Shown one piece after another: positions 33,227 to 42,572 of a stretch of DNA of 64,000 nucleotides (positions are counted from its first letter, which is position 1; the number at the start of each line of letters is the position of its first letter). This DNA is from Salvia splendens (taxonomy: Eukaryota; Streptophyta; Magnoliopsida; Lamiales; Lamiaceae): the NCBI RefSeq assembly GCF_004379255.2, contig NC_056034.1, forward strand, positions 5,024,501 through 5,088,500, read 5' to 3'. The notes beneath the pieces were generated by a model. It searched no databases. It was given only the letters and a program-made list of their open reading frames with translations, and had not been told where the DNA came from. A program made the position numbers and the translations under genes.

Positions 33227-34020
33227 CAGTGGCGGATCCAGGGGGCCAGGAGGGGGCGGTCGCCCCTACCCGACCGTCCGGAGAGCCTAAATTTTTCATT
33301 GAATCAAGCCGAAAATAGCATATCCGCCCCCTCCATAGAGTGTAGAAATATTTTTGTTTTCAATAAATGTCATATAAAATGTAGTAGTCCAATGGTTTGG
33401 TTATTGGATTTTTAACCCTAGATGTCTGGGGTTCAATCCTCAACAAAAACATATTTATTTTCATTTTTCATTTTTAATTTTATCAATTCATATTTCTTCT
33501 TATTATCAAAATAATACCTTTAAATACTACTAAGTTGCATATATTATGTTGTTATATTTATTCTTTAGTTAAAATCATTTTTAATCTTGTGTTAAAGTCT
33601 TTTTTATCCTAAAGTACTTATAATTTGATCCATGCATCTTAATTATTCTCTATGTAACAAAATAAACATTTTAAATATTTTTGAAATATAAATATTTAGT
33701 GCTCTACTTATATCACTTTTGTATATAATATTTACAGTGATTTTAAATGTACATATATTTACAATAATTTTATATTTTAAAATGAATAATACATATTTGC
33801 AAGCTAAAGCATGTTTATATTTATATAATTTTTTATTTTAAAATGAATAATACATATTTGCAAGATGAAGCATGTTTATATTTTATTAATGAAGCTAGTG
33901 CTACTTAAATATTAATATGATATTTATTTATTTTATTATTAAAAATAATATTAAATTAAATATTTAATATTTAAATATAAGTTCCGCCCCCGCCATTTTC
34001 GGATCCTGGATCCGCCGCTG
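33227..34020. mobile_element. Non-autonomous hAT element with 8-bp target duplication
   Basis: 794 bp between perfect copies of AATATAGG (33219-33226 and 34021-34028). The inverted ends are CAGTGGCGGATCCAGG and, on the other strand, CAGCGGCGGATCCAGG. The interior is AT-rich and non-coding; it includes a tRNA-like segment with A and B box matches at 33385-33439. Confidence 0.92.
33385..33439 (+). other. tRNA-like A box and B box inside the hAT element
   Basis: TAGTCCAATGG (33385-33395) matches the pol III A box consensus TRGYNNARNGG at all fixed positions. GGTTCAATCC (33430-33439) matches the B box GGTTCRANNCC closely. The spacing of about 33 bp is normal for a tRNA. The full cloverleaf is not convincing, so I call it tRNA-like only. 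Confidence 0.5.
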
Positions 34021-34028
34021 AATATAGG

Positions 34029-35201
34029 CATAGGGTGATGAATGTGTGAGTGAAGGCCATGCATTGGTGTTGGAAGTGAAAAGAGTTAAACGGCCAGTTG
34101 GTAAGGGAACACCAAATGTTGACACTACAATCTGTGATGCGACCCCATTATGATCCACATCCCTCCACCATCATCTCTCCCCACTTCTAGCTTACGTCTC
34201 TTTCCACTTTGCTCAATTTTGAGTTAGAGTAAATATAACAATGTCAATAAAAATTATTTAGGCATTAATATTCGACTAACTGTATAAAAAATAATGCTAG
34301 AGTAGACTAAACAAGGGCATTGTTCACAAATAGTGCTCGTACTATGTGCATAATATAAGTGAGAGATTCAAATGAGAAAATCATTTCAGTTGTTCAATCA
34401 TGAAGGTCTAAAGTGGATGATGAATCTTCTGGTTGAATGTGTGTTAGAATCCATAAGGAGCAAAAACATCATTTAATTTCATATTTTTCGAATGTAGTTA
34501 AGTTCATTATGAATACAAATATACAATGACTTTATATATGTTGAGTGCAGTGATTTTAATGGTTTTAATTTTTACACAACCCACTCCTATAGATGATGAC
34601 CTAGATTTGTGTATAATAATTTTATATTATGAATGCTATTTTTGGCAATAATAAACCGTGCGGAATTGTAGAGCTCACCGAAACTATTTGGGCTAGTATT
34701 TGGCAAGTTAAGCCCATCTGATCTTGCCTTTTTTTGGGGTTAGGTTGTCGTTGGACTGAGTGGGCTAGGCCCATCAAACATTTTCAGTATATTCTTATTA
34801 GACAGACACTAGCTAGCTATTTTTCGTTAACATATTATTAACAGTATCAAATTCAATCGCTCACCGAGTACTGTAAATGACAATAATACCCATTTCAGCA
34901 TTCCCAGAACCAAAATATTGAATGGGGCTTGTTCGTAAATTGAGCACCAGCAGACGTGGGGAAGAAGACGAGTAAACGGCTTCCTTCTTTCTAATCTTTA
35001 CAACTGACCCTTTCTACTCTCTTCTCTATTTTATTGTCTCCTTACTTTCAATAATTCCCTTTTTCTTTTCCTCCGCCTTCTTCTATTTGGGGAGGATTAC
35101 TGGGAACTAACTCAGACCTCCTCTCCTGCTCCAGATTTTCAATTTATGGGCGTAATTGGATTCTTCTAGGCATACATTCCCGGATCTAGAGAGGGAGGGA
35201 T
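34029..35201. other. Spacer and promoter region of the GT17 gene
   Basis: AT-rich DNA, with a pyrimidine-rich stretch (34975-35070) that probably contains the transcription start and leader of the glycosyltransferase. No separate gene is seen. Confidence 0.45.
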
Positions 35202-36965
35202 ATGTGTAGTGTAACCAAGTTTTGTGATAAGGTATATATGATGGCGGAAGGGGAATCTCAGTATTGTTCCAAGAAGTCTGATGATATATGTGATGAGGTA
35301 TATTTGTTCAATTCTTCTTCTTTCTTCCTACTTTTTATTTGATGCCCAGGTTGAGATTTTTAGGTAACTGTGGTGTTATTGCTGTTCTAGTAGTAGTATT
35401 TGTTTCTCAGAATAAAGTCCGTGGAAATTAGAAGCTCAAAATTGGATTTCAAAAATGGAAAACTTTGAAATCTTTTTCTGAATAATACTCCTATATGTAA
35501 CAACCCAGTGATAGATCATACATTTGTATCCCTATTATAGGTTTTATGGGGTAAGACATCTGTGATACTTCAGATTCTAGACCCTATAAATTTTGTTGTT
35601 TTTGTGTTTTTTCCTATCTGTTTGCCCTATTCTTTTTTAGGGTTCCCCCGCCCTTGTTTCGGAGGCATTCTTATATGTTAATGGATTTCTGAATATTGTG
35701 CACTAAATTGGGTGTTTGCTAGTGCTCGATCTTTACTTCTTATGCGTCGAATTGGGTTCTTGTGTTTTATAAAAACCCCCAACTATGGTATTTTTCGTGT
35801 TCTTTATTTGGTATTAATTGTGCTACTCTTTAATGAGTCTAATGTGTCTGGTATTCTCAACGAGCAGGATTCAGGAAAGAGCTCGAGCATGACAAGATTA
35901 AAATGCTTCCTCCGTGGATTGGACATTAAAGCCTATCTTTTCCTATTCATGTTGATCCCGACATCTCTGATTTTCATTTATGTGCACGGCCAGAAGATCA
36001 CTTACTTCTTGCGGCCGTTGTGGGAATCTCCGCCTAAGCCCTTCCATGAAATCCCTCACTATTATCACGAGAACGTGTCAATGGAGAATCTGTGTAAGCT
36101 TCACGGATGGGGAATCCGTGAGTATCCTAGGCGTGTTTTTGATGCCGTGTTGTTCAGCAATGAGCTTGACATCCTCAAGATAAGATGGAATGAGTTGTAC
36201 CCTTATGTCTCAGAGTTTGTCCTGCTGGAGTCCAACTCAACCTTCACTGGTCTGCCGAAGCCTTTTGTGTTTGCTGGATCCCGGGATGAGTTTAAGTTTC
36301 TTGAGTCACGGCTAACGTATGGTCAAGTTCCAGGGAGATTCAAGAAAGGGGAGAATCCGTTTATTGAGGAAGCGTATCAGAGACTTGCATTGGATTATCT
36401 GCTGAAACAAGCTGGTATTCAGGATGATGACTTGTTAATAATGTCGGATGTTGATGAGATACCAAGTAGGCACACGATTAATCTCTTGAGGTGGTGCGAT
36501 GGAATACCTCCGATCCTCCATCTTCGTTTGAGGAACTATCTCTATTCCTTTGAGTTTCTTGTTGACAACAATAGCTGGAGAGCTTCTATTCACGTATATG
36601 AGTCTGGGAAGACGAGATATGCTCACTATCGACAGTCTGATGAGATATTGGCTGATGCAGGGTGGCATTGTAGCTTCTGCTTCCGACGCATCAAAGAGTT
36701 TGTATTCAAGATGAAGGCTTACAGTCACGTGGATCGGGTTAGGTTCTCTCATTTCTTGAACCCCAAGAGGGTGCAGAGAGTAATCTGCAAAGGTGCTGAT
36801 TTGTTTGATATGCTTCCTGAGGAGTACACATTCAAGGAGATAATCGGGAAAATGGGACCGGTGCCACATTCGTACTCAGCTGTGCATCTTCCTGCTTATC
36901 TGTTGGAGAATGCAGACCAGTTCAAGTTCCTCTTACCTGGGAATTGCTTAAGAGAGAGTGGCTGA
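35202..36965 (+). CDS. Glycosyltransferase family 17 protein (beta-1,4-N-acetylglucosaminyltransferase-like)
   Basis: Two exons, 35202-35297 and 35868-36965, joined in phase 0, giving 397 residues. Plant members are annotated as beta-1,4-mannosyl-glycoprotein 4-beta-N-acetylglucosaminyltransferase-like and are expected in the Golgi; the exact acceptor in plants is not established. The first exon gives the conserved cytosolic segment [12 protein letters not shown]. After the junction come [13 protein letters not shown], one membrane anchor (about residues 52-72, [18 protein letters not shown]), then [17 protein letters not shown] and the catalytic domain with [30 protein letters not shown] and the acidic SDVDEIPS motif. 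An in-frame ATG at 35238 may be the true start, since relatives begin close to it. Reading through the intron gives a longer open frame with a non-ATG start, which I reject. Confidence 0.92.
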
Positions 36966-38480
36966 GGTGGGGAATCTATATATTTTTTGTATAGATTGAA
37001 ATGGAGGATATTTTTATTCAACCAAGCGAGAGGTGTCGCTTTTACAGCTTGTTGGGCGTATTTATATCATTCTTTTTACGAGTGTTTGGGGGAATCGGAC
37101 ACAGTTCTTGGTTTCCAATGGTGACTTTTGTATATAGTTAGCCCTCGTTTGCCTTGAACATGAATGCTCCTCTCAAAATTTGCTTCTGCCTATCTTCTCA
37201 CTTAGTTTTGGTAGCTTACTAAAATTTTGTTGTAGGATTACTATCATCCCAGTGATCAGATGTGCAATTTAATCGTAATATTAATATTTATGCAATTTTA
37301 CTTGAGGATGATTGAATTAGTCACAAATTATTGTGTTCGTTATGGGTTGCTGCCGCAATTGATTAACCATTAATAATAATTGTCCAGATGCCTGTATTAA
37401 AAAGACGCTAAATATAAAAAAATTCGGAAAGTCAAATATTGTTGTAACATGGTTTGCTGTTTATTCAAGGTTGGTAATGTCAGTCTGGATATTATCCCCA
37501 ACTTTAATCATTGAATGCTACTTGTAGCTCATCACAATCGTATCATTAATTGGCGTAATACCTAACGTAGTATAAATTAAAATTTAGATAGTTGTACATG
37601 AAAAAGGAAACGGGACAAATAAGAGTAACCCCAAATTATTCAAGAAGTTTTCTAACTTTCTTTTTATATTTTCAGAAAGAAATAATGGAATTAATTTCTA
37701 GGCGGCCGATTAATATAACCAATAATATTTACACAAGTGTGCATTTAATTTCAACTTTAACGGGGCGACAAAGAATATTTGTGCTAAAAAAATGCAATAT
37801 TTAATTCAATTTTAATTAAAGGAAAATAGGGTGGAGGAAAAGTAGTTTTTGTCTTGTAATCTAAATACTACTACTACTACAAAGTTTGGAGGTACCAAGG
37901 TAATATTACTTTTTTTGGTTGAAATCATATACTAGTACACAATACATTCCATTTTATTAGCCGTTGCTACTTTGAGAAAAAGATTTAGAGACTGAAATTA
38001 GGTGTCTGCTTTTACTAGCCGTTGTGCTGGTAATGTTTTGCGGCCCCACCCCACTCTTCATTTATGACTTCAAAAGATCATTTAATAGCATTTGTTTAAT
38101 CATTTTCATGTATTAAAATAGATAATGTTTATATTAATTTAATAAAATTTATTTCATAAAATAATATATAATTAAATACGAATTAAGTACTTATTAATTA
38201 GTTTAAATAAGATTATTCATTAATGTCAATAGCTAGGGTATATAAATTAAGTATGTAATATAAAAAATTATTTTATAGTAAATAATGAATCTTATATGGT
38301 ACTAATAATAATATAGGTGGTAAGTAGAGCATCATTAAAATATAAAGGATGATAATTATATATATATTATAATTAACAATTATATTAAAGAATAATAAAA
38401 TTAAAATGAATTATTAGTTTTTGTAGATAAAATTAATTGTTAATGTATAAAAATATTTAATGTTCAAATTGTTCGATGAG
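36966..38480. other. GT17 3' region and AT-rich spacer
   Basis: The first ~200 bases are the GT17 3' untranslated region. The remainder is very AT-rich DNA with no recognisable feature. Confidence 0.5.
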
Positions 38481-38750
38481 CCCATGTGGTGGAGTGGTAG
38501 AGGTCTTCTTAACTAGAAGAGATGTTATGAGTTCAACCTCTACCAACAACAATTTTTAAAAATTTTTGAAAAAAAACAGAAAACCGGTTTCCGGTTCACG
38601 GCCCAACCGGTCCGACCGGCCGGTTCCACCGGTTCATGGCGGTTCAATGCAGTGGTAGTTTAAAGGGGTGAACCGGACCGGACTACCTACCGGTTTGCGG
38701 TCCAACCGGTCGAATCGGCCGGTCCAGTCCGGTTTTTAAAACATTGCTTT
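38481..38750. repeat. tRNA-like module joined to an ACCGGTT-rich repeat
   Basis: At 38487-38497 TGGTGGAGTGG fits the A box. At 38504-38520 TCTTC-TTAACTA-GAAGA forms a perfect 5-bp anticodon-like stem with a 7-base loop, and GTTCAACCTC at 38531-38540 resembles a B box. It is followed by about 160 bp of ACCGGTT/CCGGACC words ending GGTTTTTAAAACATTG. That ending recalls a plant hAT family, but no second end or target duplication is found. Confidence 0.5.
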
Positions 38751-38892
38751 TCGTGTTCATGCTCCTTTCCTCCCACAATCTCAATTACATCTTGGTTTAT
38801 GTGAGGGTATATTGGGTATTATGTATTAGATGGTAATTAAATAATCAGGTCCCATTGATCATGGTGCTCCTCGAGGTATCCATCTATTGTAG

Positions 38893-39099
38893 GCAATTGT
38901 GCACAAGGTACAAGAGTTATTGAATGATTTTAATTCAGTTGAGGTACAACATGTGCGCAGAGAAGAGAATTTTACTGTTGACTTTATGTTACATTATGCT
39001 TATAGGTTTCATAGAAGAATGCGTGTGTTAAAAACAGTCCCTACGGAGCTCCGTAGTTGGCTGTTGCATGATAGAATAGACGTTTCTTATATTCGGTAG
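38893..39099 (+). pseudogene. RNase H-like 3' fragment of a LINE-type reverse transcriptase
   Basis: The frame reads VQELLNDFNSVEVQHVRREE, then NFTVDFMLHYAYRFHRRM and LRSWLLHDRIDVSYIR before a stop. The V-x-HV-x-RE-x-N-x-x-x-D pattern is the end of the RNase H domain (RVT_3) found at the C-terminus of plant LINE polyproteins and of cellular RNase H-like proteins. No reverse transcriptase precedes it, and a short A-run follows at 39142, so it is a 5'-truncated retrocopy. Confidence 0.65.
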
Positions 39100-39841
39100 T
39101 TTAATTTTATTTTCAGGCTCTGCCTAGCCTGCGTTAGTTAACAAAAAAAATGCCATCTATTTTCGTGGTTTAAAATGATTAAGCTAATAACTACCCTAAT
39201 AAAACCCAAGTACTACAATTTAAAGACTAAATTGCCATGATACAAAATCTAAGTCGTCGAAGGCCCAAACCCAAACCCAAACCCAAGCCCAAGACCCCGT
39301 TTGTGGCACCGCCATGCCGGCTGTGGCAACAGCTCACGTGTAGATTTTACACCCCATCATTTGCCATTTATACACGTAATTATTACAAATAAAAGTTTAA
39401 TTTCTTATAAACAAAAGCTGTTGAATGAATTGATTCAATAATCTAATAACTTTATATTCAAATGATAAACTTTAACTCCATATATTTCACTTATCAAGAA
39501 TTAATTTAGAAGAATTAGTATATTACAATTATCTATTCAAAACATAAATCAATTCTATAATCATTATTTAATTTGTAAACGTCTATGCCAAAATGCTGCT
39601 CACTTATCTAACTCATAACGTAAATTAATTCTGTACTCCTTTAATTTGTAAAGGACCTTGCCAAGATGCGTTGGACCAGCCTAGATTCCAACAGACACAC
39701 AAGTCACTGTCCGCAGAAAAGCCATGCATAAACATTTTAGATATATACAGCTTTGTGTGTAATATTTAGTATTGATGAAATTGGACATCCACCATCACCA
39801 CAAAAGAAATTACATTTGAAATCCTGTAATATTAGTATATA

Positions 39842-40020
39842 CCCCCTCCATCCCGCACTACTTGCACTTATTTCCTTTCTGGGCGTCCCAAGTTATTTGC
39901 ACTCTTTCCATTTTTAGTAGCAATTTATACCTACGACCGTAATTGCTGACTTTGTCTATCACTCATTCCTTAATCTCTGTGCCCAAAAGAAAAGGTTTGA
40001 GTAGTGCGGGACGGAGGGAG
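39842..40020. mobile_element. Stowaway-type MITE
   Basis: 179 bp flanked by TA, with ends CCCCCTCCATCCCGCACTAC and (opposite strand) CTCCCTCCGTCCCGCACTAC, a nearly perfect 20-bp inverted repeat. Confidence 0.9.
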
Positions 40021-40128
40021 TAATTGATATTGAACACTTAAAAAAAACAAGACTATATATAGCGCTCCTCTATACCTAAATATAAAATTGTAGGTATGTG
40101 AATGGTATAATTGGAATAATAGCAAATA

Positions 40129-40455
40129 TTACAAAATGGAACGGCAAAGCGGGCAAGTAATATGGTGGTTGTCGAACCACTTGTCGAGACAAGCTTTGTG
40201 GAAGAAATGCTTGCAAGAAAGCTCACTCACTTCCTCATCCGCCTCAAATCTACACAAACACACACAGCACTCCGCCGCCGGACCGCCACCATAGCGCGTT
40301 ATCGACACCGTCCTCGATCCGTCGTCCTCGACATCACCCACCACTTGGAGCAATGATCTGAGCTTGTTCTTCACCAGAGCCACCGACATCGCCATGTTCA
40401 TCACTAGCAGTGGCAGCACCCCTTCAGCCGGGCTACGAAAATTCGACAATCCCAT
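40129..40455 (-). CDS. XERICO-like RING-H2 E3 ubiquitin ligase
   Basis: A single-exon protein of 108 residues. The N-terminus MGLSNFRSPAEGVLPLLVMN is like XERICO-type RING-H2 proteins and contains a hydrophobic segment (about residues 13-29) that may anchor it to membranes. The RING-H2 finger uses C63, C66, C81, H83, H86, C89, C101 and C104 (C-x2-C, C-x-H-x2-H-x2-C, C-x2-C), so it should bind two zinc ions and an E2 enzyme. XERICO in Arabidopsis raises abscisic acid level and drought tolerance; that role here is an inference. A TATA box (40569-40576) and a G-box/ABRE (40654-40659) lie upstream. Confidence 0.85.
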   Translation of the reverse strand: MGLSNFRSPAEGVLPLLVMNMAMSVALVKNKLRSLLQVVGDVEDDGSRTVSITRYGGGPAAECCVCLCRFEADEEVSELSCKHFFHKACLDKWFDNHHITCPLCRSIL

Positions 40456-40568
40456 TTTATAATTATTAGCAAGTATTTTTAGTGGAAGTATCTACTCCTA
40501 ATTTCAATGGTAGAAGAAGACTGGTTGAATTGAATTGAATGTTATGTTGGTATTACTATTATTATTTC

Positions 40569-40576
40569 TATAAATA
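40569..40576 (-). promoter_or_regulatory. TATA box of the RING-H2 gene
   Basis: TATTTATA on the minus strand, about 115 bp upstream of the ATG at 40455. Confidence 0.5.
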
Positions 40577-40653
40577 GGAAGGTAGGTAATTGTGGAGAAA
40601 GCACGTTGCAGCAATGGGTCATAAATAGGGAGCGGGACTCGGTTTGATGGTGA

Positions 40654-40659
40654 CACGTG
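40654..40659. promoter_or_regulatory. G-box / ABRE upstream of the RING-H2 gene
   Basis: CACGTG inside TGACACGTGTG, about 80 bp upstream of the TATA box. A second ACGCGT-containing word (GGCCACGCGTCG) lies at about 40702. G-boxes of this form bind bZIP factors in abscisic acid responses. Confidence 0.5.
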
Positions 40660-40883
40660 TGAGTGATGAGAAATGGAGGTCGTTTTCGGTAAATGGGAAA
40701 GGCCACGCGTCGTCAGCCGAGTATGAATAGTGGCAGCGGTGGAAGCTTCGTGAATCAATCATTTCACTCAGCGCGTAAAATTGTTGCTTGCAGATAAGAG
40801 ATGGACCCTACCTTAGATGCTTACGCTTTTTCCTTATTCCCACTAATAATGCTTACAATGCTTAATGCACGACGCTTTTATTC

Positions 40884-41082
40884 TCATGTCTCATTAAAAA
40901 TAAAACGTTTTCCTTTTTAGATTATGTAATTAAAAATAAAATATTTAATAAAATGGAAATATTTCTATCTCTATTTTTTCATCTATCTTAATTTACTCTC
41001 TTCATTAACTCACAAAACAACACTATATATAAACTCGTCCCGATTCCTAAATGTTGCATATTTAATAGGATGAAGGGAGCAT
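40884..41082. mobile_element. Degenerate Stowaway-type MITE
   Basis: Same interior as the MITE at 32701 (AAAATAAAACGTTTTCCTTTTTAG, AACTCACAAAACAACACT) with worn ends (ATGTCTCATTAAAA and ATAGGATGAAGGGAG). Confidence 0.6.
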
Positions 41083-41371
41083 GTTTTCTTCCGACGGGAA
41101 AATAGAGCTTTATTATAAAAAAAATCTAATTTTCTTTGTTGCTGGTCAATTTTTTAGAATTGTAGTAATTAACTGGAAAAGACCATACAACCACGAATAA
41201 TTCCAGTATTGGTACATGAAATCAAAATTAACTTGTGATTGTTCAAAATGTTAAGACAGCGCATATATTGGACAAAAATACGTTTTACTTCACATCAAAG
41301 TTGACACGTCTAAAACTTTTCTATTGATTTTTATTGAATTGATTTAGGTACAACACACCAATCACATGACA

Positions 41372-42060
41372 AGTGGCAAATCAGCCTTTGGAGCTATAAA
41401 AATATCAATGGATATTTGTATATATTTCCTTGGAGTAGGTACCAATTCATTTTTCATACTCCCTATGTCTCATAGAAATAGACCCTTTAGAGATGACACG
41501 AGTTTTAATACGTAATTTAGTAAAGTAAGAGAAAAAGAGTAAAAGTAGTTGAAATTGTATAGTGGATGGTGGGACCCATAAATATTAAAGTAAAAAAGAA
41601 GGAGAAAAATATTGTCATAAATGGATATGAACTATTTCTATGGAATGGACGAAAAAAGAAATATGACTTATTTCTATGGGACGGAGGTATGATATTTATA
41701 GTAGTACTCCACTGTAGTGGCAAATCAGCCTTTGGAGCTATAAAAATATCAATGGATATTTGTATATATTTCCTCGTAGTAGGTACCAATTCATTTTTCT
41801 ATACTCCCTATGTCTCATAGAAATAGACCCTTTAGAAATGACACGAGTTTTAATACGTAATTTGGTAAAGTAAGAGAAAAAGAGTAAAAGTAGTTGAAAT
41901 TGTATAGTGGATAGTGGGACCCATAAATATTAAAGTAAAAAAGAAGGAGAAAAATGTTGTCATAAATGAATATGAACTATTTCTATGGAGAGGACGAAAA
42001 AGGAAATATGACATATTCTATGGGACGGGGGTATGATATTTATAGTAGTACTCCACTGTA
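41372..42060. repeat. 344-bp tandem duplication containing a Stowaway MITE
   Basis: Two head-to-tail copies, 41372-41715 and 41716-42060, both starting AGTGGCAAATCAGCC and ending TAGTAGTACTCCACTGTA. Each carries a Stowaway-like MITE (41459-41687 in copy 1) with CTCCCTATGTC ends plus about 85 bp of flanking sequence. The copies differ by scattered substitutions. Confidence 0.92.
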
Positions 42061-42572
42061 TTAAAACACATCAAATAAATAGCTATTACGCATGATACCT
42101 GAAAACTTCCTACAATCAACTCTTTTCATGATCACCAAATGAGTGGGCATCCTAAGAGAAAATAATTGATCTTGCAAAGAAAAAAATGATGATTAGTCCT
42201 GAATTTCATTTTATGCAGCACTTTGATAAGTCTAATTTTCAGTGGCTCGTTTCTCTATTCTTTTAACAAAATGTGTTTATTGGAGTTGGAAATAAACATA
42301 ACACAAGACCACACTCCCTAATTCACAAATCCAAACTAGAAAATTGTTAATTCCAAAGATCACAATAGCAAAGGTATATTAAACAGGATGCATACCTATA
42401 TCTGAAGCACCTGGAACAAAGAAAGTACTCCTAAACTATAATCTTAGGACAGAGGGGAAAGAGCAGAGGCTACTAGTGCATGATAGAATAAGCAAAATTG
42501 ACTAATAAAATTGTTTTATCTACAAGTAGACTAATGAAATTAGGTCATGGTATTCTTCTCTAGTACTACTAT

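Noticed and set aside
35712..35867. N-terminal extension of the GT17 protein read through the intron
   Set aside because: It begins with a non-ATG codon, and the conserved [10 protein letters not shown] segment lies on a separate upstream exon with a good donor.
38481..38545. Genuine tRNA gene
   Set aside because: The acceptor and T arms do not pair well and the B box deviates; it is tRNA-like and linked to a repeat.
39255..39300. CCCAAA repeats as an interstitial telomere
   Set aside because: Plant telomere repeats are CCCTAAA; this short CCCAAA run lacks the T and is just a simple repeat.
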